From NCBI GenBank assembly GCA_019118245.1, contig DWZJ01000059.1, positions 1-38,304 of the forward strand: a stretch of DNA of 38,304 bases, in the 5' to 3' direction. This document shows, one piece after another, positions 7,348 through 14,707 of this stretch (position 1 is the first letter of the stretch; every line of letters starts with the position of its first letter). The stretch is from Candidatus Oscillibacter excrementigallinarum (lineage in GTDB: Bacteria; Bacillota; Clostridia; Oscillospirales; Oscillospiraceae). Below the pieces are notes generated by a model. It saw nothing but the letters and a program-made list of their open reading frames with translations. It made no database searches and was not told the origin of the DNA. A program made the position numbers and the translations under genes.

Positions 7348-8676
7348 ATGTCACACCGGCGCGGTCCGGCACTGCTCTGTCTGCTGCTGGCCACTGTCCT
7401 GACCGTTTTCGCCGCGCCCCATCTTGCCTCCGCCGGCCCTCCGGCGGAGCCCGCTCCCCCGCAGTCCCTGAACGATGAGAACATCTACTATGAGGAGACC
7501 CCGGCGGTCCAGATCATTCCCCTGACGGACCTGGAGCCGGTGGACACCCTGGCGGCCACCAATCCATTCTGGATCGAGGGCGGCACCCTGGACCCGGTGG
7601 ATCCGGCGGAGATGGAGACCATTCTGGCGGAGTGTACATTAGAGGACAACACCATCGTCAGGCTCTACGCCACGGCGGAGGGCCTGATTGATGGCGCTTT
7701 TTCGCGCCCGGACCAGGGCTGGATCCGGTTCGTCCGGTGCTACAACGGCGAGGGAAATCCCTCCGCCTTCGTGGCCAACCCCACCCTCACCCCCTTTGAC
7801 GGCGTGATGGGGAAGTCCGGCTTTCTGCTGCGGTCCTCCACCGCTCTGGACTACTACTCCCATGACTACTACTGGTTCGACGAGGACGGGACGCTGCGGA
7901 TGCTCCACGCCTGGTTTGACCCGGTGGCCCTGGACCTGGACGGGGACGGCACCACAGAGCTGGTCTGGGAGATCGCCGAGTGGACCACCTCCCTGTCCTT
8001 CTACTGCCAGGAGGCGGACGGCACCGTGTACGAGGTGCAAACGGGTGTTTACATCGGCGGGTTCCTGGAGGCGGTAGAGGCGGAGGGCCCCGGCCCCGTC
8101 CGGCTGATCTTCCGCCGCTACGACAGCGAGGCCGGCCTGTGGCAGTACCACGCCCTCACCCTGCGGGACGGGGCGTTGGAGGTGGAGCGGGACATCGCCT
8201 ACGTCCCCGCGACGCTGGAGGATGCCATCTCCCTGCCGGACCCCACGGCGGGGTGGACAGCCCTGCCCCACGTGTCCATCACCGCCCCCGACGGCTGGAC
8301 CATGGACGGCGCCGGGGCGGCCGCTTATTTTGACCTGCATTCCCAGCTGTGGGACAGCCCCTTCCCCTCCCCGAACGGGACGGTGATCGTCCCCACCGAC
8401 GCGCCGCTGGACGAAGAGACCGCCTACACCGTCACCTTCTCGGACCCGGAGACCGGCGATTCCTTCTCCTGGTCCCTGGACGCCGAGGGCGTCTGCCGGT
8501 TCGACGGCATCGAGGGCAACTGCCGCCTGGTCTCCACCAGCGCCGGCTCCCTGCCCGCCTACTGCTACGACGTGCTGGCCATCTACTGTGACGCCAGCCG
8601 CACCGCCCGGAACTACGATGAACAGGGCCGCTGGCTGGGCTGGGACCTGGTGGAGGACTGGACGCCCATCCAGTGA
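7348..8676 (+). CDS. Secreted protein of unknown function
   Basis: A 442-residue protein with a clear signal peptide (basic MSHRR, hydrophobic 8-25, small residues ASA-G near 27-30) and no later membrane segment, so it is probably exported. The middle contains LDLDGDGTTELVW (about 197-209), an acidic Asp-Gly motif of the kind found in FG-GAP/VCBS repeats that bind calcium, but only one such motif is evident. The rest is rich in aromatic and acidic residues with predicted beta character. No enzyme motif is recognised. AAGGAGG 10 bases upstream of ATG 7348 fixes the start. It appears monocistronic; the next unit has its own promoter. Confidence 0.72.
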   Translation: MSHRRGPALLCLLLATVLTVFAAPHLASAGPPAEPAPPQSLNDENIYYEETPAVQIIPLTDLEPVDTLAATNPFWIEGGTLDPVDPAEMETILAECTLEDNTIVRLYATAEGLIDGAFSRPDQGWIRFVRCYNGEGNPSAFVANPTLTPFDGVMGKSGFLLRSSTALDYYSHDYYWFDEDGTLRMLHAWFDPVALDLDGDGTTELVWEIAEWTTSLSFYCQEADGTVYEVQTGVYIGGFLEAVEAEGPGPVRLIFRRYDSEAGLWQYHALTLRDGALEVERDIAYVPATLEDAISLPDPTAGWTALPHVSITAPDGWTMDGAGAAAYFDLHSQLWDSPFPSPNGTVIVPTDAPLDEETAYTVTFSDPETGDSFSWSLDAEGVCRFDGIEGNCRLVSTSAGSLPAYCYDVLAIYCDASRTARNYDEQGRWLGWDLVEDWTPIQ

Positions 8677-8715
8677 GCCGCGGACATTTTTGTGGACTTT
8701 TTTCCCCGTTCCGCC

Positions 8716-8743
8716 TTGACAAACGGCAAAAATATGATACGAT
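8716..8743 (+). promoter_or_regulatory. Promoter of the ileS T-box transcript
   Basis: A consensus TTGACA (8716-8721) is followed after 16 bases by TACGAT (8738-8743). The predicted start near 8750 lies just ahead of the T-box stem I. Confidence 0.65.
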
Positions 8744-8749
8744 GGTCCG

Positions 8750-9034
8750 GTAAATCAAATATTCCGGCGTGGAAAAGGACGAGTACCCCTCCGGGCCCTG
8801 CAAAGAGAGCCGCCGTTTGGTGCGAGGCGGTGAGGGACGAACGGCGAAAATCACCTTGGAGCCTCCTGCTGAAAGACGACGCGAGTAAGCGTGGACGATT
8901 GATGCCCGTTACAGCATCAGCCCGTGACAGCGGGCGGCGAGGGGCCGTGTCCCGGAAGGGCGCGGCAAGAAGAGTGGTACCGCAGAGTGTTTGCAAGCGC
9001 TTTGTCTCTTGGGAAAGAGGCAAGGCGTTTTTTT
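8750..9034 (+). promoter_or_regulatory. T-box riboswitch, isoleucine-specific
   Basis: A classical T-box leader that senses uncharged tRNA-Ile and permits read-through when isoleucine charging is low. Stem I begins with GACGAGTA near 8789; the apical part has AGAGAG, GGTG and GCGAGGCGG elements. The specifier loop reads GAAA-ATC-A with ATC (Ile) at 8850-8852. The T-box sequence AGAGTGGTACCGCAG is at 8971-8985, and its variable T fits the A73 discriminator of tRNA-Ile. The terminator stem spans 8997-9027 (CGCTTTGTCTCTT with AAGAGGCAAGGCG, using G-U pairs) followed by seven T. It controls the zinc-ribbon gene and ileS. Confidence 0.93.
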
Positions 9035-9052
9035 CGAGAGGACGTGCTTTTT

Positions 9053-9313
9053 ATGAAATGCCCGAACTGCGGAAAAGAAATGGAGGAGGGGACTCTGCAC
9101 ACCCGAAATTACCCCTTCTGGACACAACAGGAACTCCGGTTGTTCCGCGGCCCAACAGATCGAGTGGAAATCGGCCCCATCGGCGATGATACCGCCAGCG
9201 TGTTTACCCGGGATCCGTTTCCTGAATTCCCTCATGCTATGCTCTGCCGGGGATGCGCTCTTGTCGCGTTTTCGGGCAATCTGATTGAAAATTCCAAAAA
9301 AGATATGAAATAG
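9053..9313 (+). CDS. Small zinc-ribbon protein between the T-box and ileS
   Basis: An 86-residue protein with two CxxC knuckles, CPNCGKEM near the N-terminus (residues 3-6) and CRGC about 55 residues later, which together should bind one zinc ion. The layout resembles a small uncharacterised zinc-ribbon family (I believe the DUF6487 type, unverified). The open frame extends upstream through the T-box, but only ATG 9053 follows AGAGGA and starts at the zinc knuckle. It ends 10 bases before ileS, so both genes sit behind the T-box terminator and should respond to isoleucine starvation. Function unknown. Confidence 0.82.
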   Translation: MKCPNCGKEMEEGTLHTRNYPFWTQQELRLFRGPTDRVEIGPIGDDTASVFTRDPFPEFPHAMLCRGCALVAFSGNLIENSKKDMK

Positions 9314-9323
9314 GAGGAGCGAT

Positions 9324-12131
9324 ATGGACTACAACAAGACCATCAATCTGCCGAAGACCGACTTCCCCATGCGGGCGGGCCTGCCCAAGCGGGAGCCGGA
9401 GATGCTCAAGCGCTGGCAGGAGCAGGACGTCTATCACGAGATGCTGAAGAAGAACGAGGGCAAGCCCCTGTTCAATCTCCACGACGGCCCGCCCTTCTCC
9501 AACGGTAGCATCCACATGGGCACCGCCATGAACAAGGCCCTCAAGGACATCATCACCCGGTCCTACGCCATGCGGGGCTACTACACCCCCTATATCCCCG
9601 GCTGGGACAACCACGGGATGCCCATCGAGAGTGCCATCATCAAGCAGAACAAGCTGAACCACAAGGCCATGAGCATTCCGGACTTCCGCTCCGCCTGCCA
9701 TGACTTTGCCCTGCACTATGTGGGCGTGCAGAAGGAGGCCTTCATGCGCATGGGCGTCCTGGGCGACTGGGACCACCCGTATCTCACCATGAACCCCGGC
9801 TTTGAGGCCGAGGAGGTGAAGGTCTTTGGGGAGATGTACAAGAAGGGCTATATCTACAAGGGCTTCAAGCCCGTGTACTGGTGCCCCCATGATGAGACCG
9901 CCCTGGCGGAGGCGGAGATCGAGTACCACGACGACCCCTGCACCACCGTGTACGTGAAGTTCCCCATGCACGACGATCTGGGCAAGCTCCCCGGCTACGA
10001 CAAGCTGTTCTTCGTCATCTGGACCACCACCATCTGGACCCTGCCCGGCAACCTGGCCATCGCCCTGCACCCGGAGGAGTCCTACGCCGTGGTGAAGGCC
10101 CCCAACGGCGAGTCCTATATCATGGCGGAGGCCCTGGTGGAGAAGGTCATGAAGCTGGGCGGCTTTGACACCTGGGAGGTGGCGGAGACCCATCCCGGCG
10201 CCTTCTTCGAGAATATGCTGGCGGACCACCCCTTCCTGCCCAAGACCTCCCGCCTGCTGCTGGCGGACTATGTCACCATGGACTCCGGCACCGGCTGCGT
10301 CCACACCGCCCCCGGCTTCGGCGCCGACGACTATGAGACCTGCAAGCGCTACGGCATCGAGATGGTGGTGCCCGTGGACGACCAGGGCCGCCACACCGAC
10401 TACGCCGGCAAGTACGCGGGGCTCAAGACCGACGAGTCCAACCCCGTGATCCTGAACGACATGAAGGAGAGCGGGATGCTGTTCGCCAGCGAGGACATCG
10501 TCCACTCCTATCCCCACTGCTGGCGCTGCAAGGGCCCCATCATCTTCCGGGCCACGCCCCAGTGGTTCTGCTCCGTGGAGTCCTTCAAGGACGAGGCCTG
10601 CGCCGCCTGCGAAGACGTGCGCTGGGTGCCCGCCTGGGGCAAGGACCGGATGAAGGCCATGATCCGGGAGCGCAACGACTGGTGCATCTCCCGCCAGCGG
10701 AAGTGGGGCCTGCCCATCCCCGTGTTCTACTGCAAGGACTGCGGCAAGCCCATCTGCACCGATGAGACCATTGCCGCCATCTCCAAGCTCTTTGCCGCCG
10801 AGGGCTCCAACGCCTGGTTCGCCAAGGAGGCGGAGGAGATCCTGCCGGAGGGCTTCGCCTGCCCCCACTGCGGCAGCAAGTCCGGCTTCACCAAGGAGAC
10901 CGACACCCTGGACGGCTGGTTCGACTCCGGCTCCACCCACTTCTCCGCCATGAAGAAGGACCAGGGCTTCTGGCCCGCCACCATGTACCTGGAGGGCCTG
11001 GACCAGTATCGCGGCTGGTTCCAGTCCGCCCTGCTGACCGCCGTGGGCGCCTTCGGCAAGGGCGCGCCCTTCAAGGAGTGCGTCACCCACGGCTGGACCG
11101 TGGACGGCGAGGGCAAGGCCATGCACAAGTCCTTGGGCAACGGCATGGACCCGGCGGAGATCATTGACCAGTACGGTGCGGACCTGCTGCGCCTGTGGGC
11201 CGCCAGCGCCGACTACCACGCCGACGTCCGCTGCTCCCACGAGATCTTCAAGCAGCTGTCCCAGAACTATCTGAAATTCCGCAACACCGCCCGGTACTGC
11301 CTGGGCAACCTAGACGGCTTTGACGCCGACCACCTGACGCCGCCGGCGGAGATGGAGGAGCTGGACCGCTGGGCCGTCACCCGGCTGAACGCCCTGATGG
11401 AAAAGTGCGCCAAGGCCTATGACGACTATGAGTTCCTGGTGGTCACCCATGCGGTGAACGACTTCTGCGTGGTGGATATGTCCAACTTCTATCTGGACAT
11501 CATCAAGGACCGGCTGTACTGCGAGGAGAAGGACGGTGCCAAGCGCCGCAGCGCCCAGACCGCCCTGTTCCTGATCCTGGACACCATGACCAAGATCATG
11601 GCCCCCATCCTGGCCTTCACCAGCGACGAGATCTGGCTCTCCATGCCCCACCGCTCCAGCGACGACGCCCGGAACGTGGTGTTCAACGATATGAACCAGC
11701 CCTTCACCGACTACGCCCTGGACGACAAGGCCATGGAGAAGTGGTCCACCGTGGAGAAGCTGCGGGACGACGTGAACGCCGTGCTGGAGGCCGCCCGTGC
11801 TGAGAAGAAGATCGGCAAGGCCCTGGAGGCTCATGTGGCCCTCCACGCCGGGGACGATGCGGCTTCCGCCGCGCTGGTCCAGGTCATGGGCCTGAACCTG
11901 GCGGAGCTCTTCATCGTCTCCGACTGCCAGGTGTCCAATGGGTCGCCGGACACCGCCTCCACCGTGGGCAAGGGCACCAGCTTCCCCGGCCTCACCGTGG
12001 AGGTCAGCGAGGCCAAGGGCGAAAAGTGCGCCCGGTGCTGGATGCACAGCCCCACCGTGGGCGCCGACGCGGACCATCCCACCCTCTGCGCCCGCTGCGC
12101 CGCCGTGGTGCGCACCCTGCCCCAGTTCTAA
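9324..12131 (+). CDS. ileS: Isoleucyl-tRNA synthetase
   Basis: A 935-residue class I synthetase that charges tRNA-Ile with isoleucine and edits misactivated valine. The HIGH box appears as HMGT (64-67, in NGSIHMGTAMNK). The KMSKS loop appears as GKAMHKSLGNG (near 597-607), a recognised variant with His in place of Ser. The editing domain lies between them, and a C-terminal zinc finger shows CARCW near 900 and CARC near 922. The length is normal for the bacterial enzyme. AGGAGGAG lies 6-7 bases before ATG 9324. Transcription is governed by the Ile T-box upstream, and a bidirectional terminator follows directly. Confidence 0.97.
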   Translation: MDYNKTINLPKTDFPMRAGLPKREPEMLKRWQEQDVYHEMLKKNEGKPLFNLHDGPPFSNGSIHMGTAMNKALKDIITRSYAMRGYYTPYIPGWDNHGMPIESAIIKQNKLNHKAMSIPDFRSACHDFALHYVGVQKEAFMRMGVLGDWDHPYLTMNPGFEAEEVKVFGEMYKKGYIYKGFKPVYWCPHDETALAEAEIEYHDDPCTTVYVKFPMHDDLGKLPGYDKLFFVIWTTTIWTLPGNLAIALHPEESYAVVKAPNGESYIMAEALVEKVMKLGGFDTWEVAETHPGAFFENMLADHPFLPKTSRLLLADYVTMDSGTGCVHTAPGFGADDYETCKRYGIEMVVPVDDQGRHTDYAGKYAGLKTDESNPVILNDMKESGMLFASEDIVHSYPHCWRCKGPIIFRATPQWFCSVESFKDEACAACEDVRWVPAWGKDRMKAMIRERNDWCISRQRKWGLPIPVFYCKDCGKPICTDETIAAISKLFAAEGSNAWFAKEAEEILPEGFACPHCGSKSGFTKETDTLDGWFDSGSTHFSAMKKDQGFWPATMYLEGLDQYRGWFQSALLTAVGAFGKGAPFKECVTHGWTVDGEGKAMHKSLGNGMDPAEIIDQYGADLLRLWAASADYHADVRCSHEIFKQLSQNYLKFRNTARYCLGNLDGFDADHLTPPAEMEELDRWAVTRLNALMEKCAKAYDDYEFLVVTHAVNDFCVVDMSNFYLDIIKDRLYCEEKDGAKRRSAQTALFLILDTMTKIMAPILAFTSDEIWLSMPHRSSDDARNVVFNDMNQPFTDYALDDKAMEKWSTVEKLRDDVNAVLEAARAEKKIGKALEAHVALHAGDDAASAALVQVMGLNLAELFIVSDCQVSNGSPDTASTVGKGTSFPGLTVEVSEAKGEKCARCWMHSPTVGADADHPTLCARCAAVVRTLPQF

Positions 12132-12148
12132 AGGATCCAAATATACGC

Positions 12149-12180
12149 AAAAGGTCCCGGCCATTGGCCGGGACCTTTTT
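12149..12180. terminator. Bidirectional terminator between ileS and the primosome genes
   Basis: AAAGGTCCCGGCC (12150-12162) pairs with GGCCGGGACCTTT (12166-12178) around an ATT loop. On the plus strand it ends in a T run; on the minus strand it ends in TTTTGCGTATAT. It lies between two convergent genes and probably serves both, more strongly ileS. Confidence 0.88.
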
Positions 12181-12193
12181 CACGATCAAATAT

Positions 12194-13192
12194 TCAGTTT
12201 CCTTGGCCCCGCTCCTTTTTCAGCTTGCGGATGTCCTCCCCCACAAAGGGCAGCAGGGTGTATTCCCCCTCGACCCGGGAGGCGATCTGGGGCGTGTACC
12301 GCCGGGCCAGCTCCCCCGGCAGCAGGTTCGTGCTGATGATGGTGGACCGCCGCTCCATCAGGCGGGTGTTGATGATCTGGTACAGGGCGCTCTGGACAAA
12401 GGCCGTGGTCATCTCGGACCCCAGGTCGTCCAAAATCAGCAGGTCGCAGTTCAGCACCCGGTCCACGTGGCCGTCCGCCTCCTCTTCCCGGCCGAACTTC
12501 TGCTGCTCGAACTGGGCGAAGATGTGGCCGGCGGTGTCATAGACCACGGAGAATCCCTTTTCGCTGACCTCCCGGGCGATGGCAGCGGACAGGTGGGTCT
12601 TGCCCAGCCCCGGCGCGCCGAAGAGCAGGAGGTTTGCCGGGCGCTTCCCGAACTGGTGGGCAAAGTCCCCGCAGATGTCGTAGACCGTCTCCATATGCTC
12701 CCGGACGGTGACGCCGACAGCTGGGTCATACCGGTCCGGATACCAGTCTGTGGAGAAGGTGTCAAAGCTCTGGCTGCCCAGGTCCAGCATCCGGGACAGC
12801 TCCTTCTGCTGCTCCCGGGCGTAGTAGGTCCGCAGGCACCGGCACACCTGGCCGTTGCGGTAGCCGGTGTCCCCGCAGAGGGGGCAGGCCGGCGTCTCCT
12901 CCAGGGCGTCCTCCGGCAGGCCCATTTTCCGCAGCAGCTCCCGCTTCTCCGCCTGGAGGCTCAGGTTCTCATCCCGCAGCACCGCCACCGCGGACCGGGG
13001 GTCCGTGCCGTGGCGGAGAGCGCTGGTGATGATGCGGCTCATGGTGGAGCGAAGCTGGGCGTCGATCTCCCGCAGCCGGGGCTGGCGGGCGAAGATCCGA
13101 TCCCGCCGCTCCTGGTACTGGTCCTGCCGCCGCTGGCGGTCCTCCTCGAACCGCTGGAGGGCCAGGCGCATCACCTTGCCGTCATATGCCAC
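12194..13192 (-). CDS. DnaC/DnaI-like helicase loader ATPase
   Basis: A 332-residue AAA+ protein of the helicase-loader type, which places the replicative helicase on DNA. The N-terminal third is charged and helical. A DnaJ-like metal knuckle follows (CPLCGDTGYRNGQVCRC, near 103-119), as in DnaI, and then the ATPase core with Walker A FGAPGLGKTHLS (near 190) and Walker B LLILDDLGSE (near 250). The start is GTG at 13192. Its ribosome-binding site AGGAGGTGA is formed by the last codons and stop of the upstream DnaD-like gene, so translation is coupled. The pairing with a DnaD-type gene fits a Gram-positive primosome. Confidence 0.88.
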   Translation of the reverse strand: MAYDGKVMRLALQRFEEDRQRRQDQYQERRDRIFARQPRLREIDAQLRSTMSRIITSALRHGTDPRSAVAVLRDENLSLQAEKRELLRKMGLPEDALEETPACPLCGDTGYRNGQVCRCLRTYYAREQQKELSRMLDLGSQSFDTFSTDWYPDRYDPAVGVTVREHMETVYDICGDFAHQFGKRPANLLLFGAPGLGKTHLSAAIAREVSEKGFSVVYDTAGHIFAQFEQQKFGREEEADGHVDRVLNCDLLILDDLGSEMTTAFVQSALYQIINTRLMERRSTIISTNLLPGELARRYTPQIASRVEGEYTLLPFVGEDIRKLKKERGQGN

Positions 13193-13198
13193 TGCCCA

Positions 13199-14122
13199 TC
13201 ACCTCCTGTTTCGATGCAGGTCCTGCATATATCTGCGCATCTCCTGGTCGGCATCCCTGGGGGGCTGCGCGTCCGCCCTGCGGGCGGCCGGGCGGTCCTT
13301 GGCCTCGATCTCTTCCACCGTGTGGAGGCCCGCCTCATGCCACTTCTTCAAGATGCCGTTGCAGTAGGCCCACTTCAGCTCGTGGCATTTCAGAATGGTC
13401 TTGTCGCAGGCCAGGGACACCGCCTCCGGCCCGAATCCCATCTCCTGCCAGGAGAGGATGTACTTCTCCTCTGACGGCGCCGGGGCCCGCTCCCCCAGCT
13501 GCAGGGCCCGCATATACTGGGGCACGGCCCCCTGGCGCTGGGCATAGGTCCGGAGGTAGGCGGCGGCCGCCTCCTGGGTTTCGATCCCCATGCGGGCCCA
13601 GGTGTAGCCCTCCTTCTCGATCTGCTTCATGCCGGGGCGGCGGCCCTCGCCGAACCGGTGCCGCACCCGCTCCACACAGTGGCAGACCAGCAGATACACC
13701 ACGTCCGCCGGCAGGCCCAGATAGTCCGTCAGGCCCAGCAGGACCCCCACGTCCGGGGTGGTGAGCCGTTTGCCCAGCTTGGCCTCCACCTGCCGGATGA
13801 GCTCCCGGAACTCCCGGCTGCCCTCCAGCCGCTCCGTCACGTCAGCCTGCTGATAGGTGGGATGCTCCTCCGCCGGGGCGGGCGGCGTCTCCGCCGGGGC
13901 CACCAGGCCCAGCTCCCGCAGGACGGCCTCTGCCGCCTCGATGCGGCCCCGGTCCCACCGGAGCTCCCCCGCCAGGGACCGGGGCGGCACCGTGCCCTGC
14001 CGCCGCAGCAGCGCCAGATATAACAGCGCCGCGTCCCCGTCGCCCCGGTCCAGCAGCCGCTTGACCGTGGCCGCGGACAGGGTGACGCTCTCGTCCCCGG
14101 TATGTACCAGACAGCTGGGCAT
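13199..14122 (-). CDS. DnaD/DnaB-type primosome protein
   Basis: A 307-residue protein. The N-terminal part (about 10-75) looks like a winged helix domain (SLAGELRWDRGRIEAAEAVL), and the C-terminal part (about 205-275) carries the DnaD/DnaB_2 domain with its YxxxIxxxW hallmark in AYCNGILKKWHEAGL. Family members bind DNA and recruit the helicase loader at origins or stalled forks. It is the first gene of a two-gene operon with the loader, 6 bases apart. The ATG at 14122 follows GGAGGGGCGGAGG. The family also contains phage replication proteins, but no phage genes are nearby and the codon use matches the chromosome. Confidence 0.87.
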   Translation of the reverse strand: MPSCLVHTGDESVTLSAATVKRLLDRGDGDAALLYLALLRRQGTVPPRSLAGELRWDRGRIEAAEAVLRELGLVAPAETPPAPAEEHPTYQQADVTERLEGSREFRELIRQVEAKLGKRLTTPDVGVLLGLTDYLGLPADVVYLLVCHCVERVRHRFGEGRRPGMKQIEKEGYTWARMGIETQEAAAAYLRTYAQRQGAVPQYMRALQLGERAPAPSEEKYILSWQEMGFGPEAVSLACDKTILKCHELKWAYCNGILKKWHEAGLHTVEEIEAKDRPAARRADAQPPRDADQEMRRYMQDLHRNRR

Positions 14123-14155
14123 CCTCCGCCCCTCCCCTCGTTTTGAACTCTCCCT

Positions 14156-14184
14156 ATTCTACACGATTTTCCACAGCAGGACAA
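14156..14184 (-). promoter_or_regulatory. Promoter of the DnaD-like/helicase-loader operon
   Basis: On the minus strand TTGTCC (complement of 14179-14184) is spaced 17 bases from TAGAAT (complement of 14156-14161). The start would be near 14150, giving a leader of about 28 bases. The spacer contains TGTGGAAAA, one mismatch from a DnaA box, which could be chance. Confidence 0.65.
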
Positions 14185-14277
14185 GCCCCGGCGGAAAAAC
14201 TCTGCGGCTGGCGTCAGGACGTTCCAGACACTTCCCGAAATGTGAATTTTTTCAAAACCTCCCGTTTTTCTGTGGCG

Positions 14278-14306
14278 TTGGCATTTTTCCTATGATATAC
14301 TACAAT
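14278..14306 (+). promoter_or_regulatory. zapA promoter
   Basis: TTGGCA (14278-14283) and TACAAT (14301-14306) are spaced by 17 bases. An alternative -10, TATACT, just upstream lacks a correctly spaced -35. The promoter is divergent from that of the primosome operon, about 95 bases apart. Confidence 0.65.
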
Positions 14307-14368
14307 TTACGATAATGGGTGGCATCTGCCCTGCCGCCGATCGATCTACCGACGAGGGGGAAGTGTTT

Positions 14369-14707
14369 ATGGCAAATCGCGTGGTCATCAACATCTGCGG
14401 GGAGGAGCTCACATTCATTGCGGAGGAGTCCTCTTCCTATATGCAGCGGGTGGGAGCCTACGTCAACGACAAGATGTCGGAGGTCCTGGACAGCTCCAAG
14501 GTGGGCCGGACGGACGCCGCCGTTCTCACTGCCGTCAATATCACGGACGAGCTGTTCAAGGCCCAGGCCGCAGCCGAGCAGCTCCGCAGCCAGATCAAGG
14601 AGTACCTGGACGCGGCCGGCAAGGCCCAGAGCGAGGTCAGCGAGCTGAAGCGGGAGGTCTTCCGCCTGCAGCAGAAGCTGGACGCCCAGAACAAGAACCG
14701 GGGATGA
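14369..14707 (+). CDS. zapA: Cell division protein ZapA
   Basis: A 112-residue protein that bundles FtsZ filaments at the division ring. The N-terminal ZapA domain is visible: VVINICGEELTFIAEESSSY followed by VGAYVNDKM, then NITDELFKAQAAAEQL. The C-terminal half is a coiled coil (IKEYLDAAGKAQSEVSELKR onward, rich in Glu/Lys/Gln), as expected for a dimer/tetramer. ATG 14369 follows a purine-rich GAGGGGGAAG and gives the normal N-terminus; the open frame begins 18 codons upstream. Its stop overlaps the next start (ATGA), a pairing of zapA with a U32 protease-like gene that is common in Bacillota. Confidence 0.92.
   Translation: MANRVVINICGEELTFIAEESSSYMQRVGAYVNDKMSEVLDSSKVGRTDAAVLTAVNITDELFKAQAAAEQLRSQIKEYLDAAGKAQSEVSELKREVFRLQQKLDAQNKNRG

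Noticed and set aside
8924-9052. N-terminal extension of the zinc-ribbon protein
   Set aside because: It runs through the T-box antiterminator and terminator; the ATG at 9053 begins at the first zinc knuckle.
14166-14174. DnaA box in the primosome promoter
   Set aside because: It is a single site with a mismatch; chance occurrence is likely, although regulation by DnaA would be attractive.
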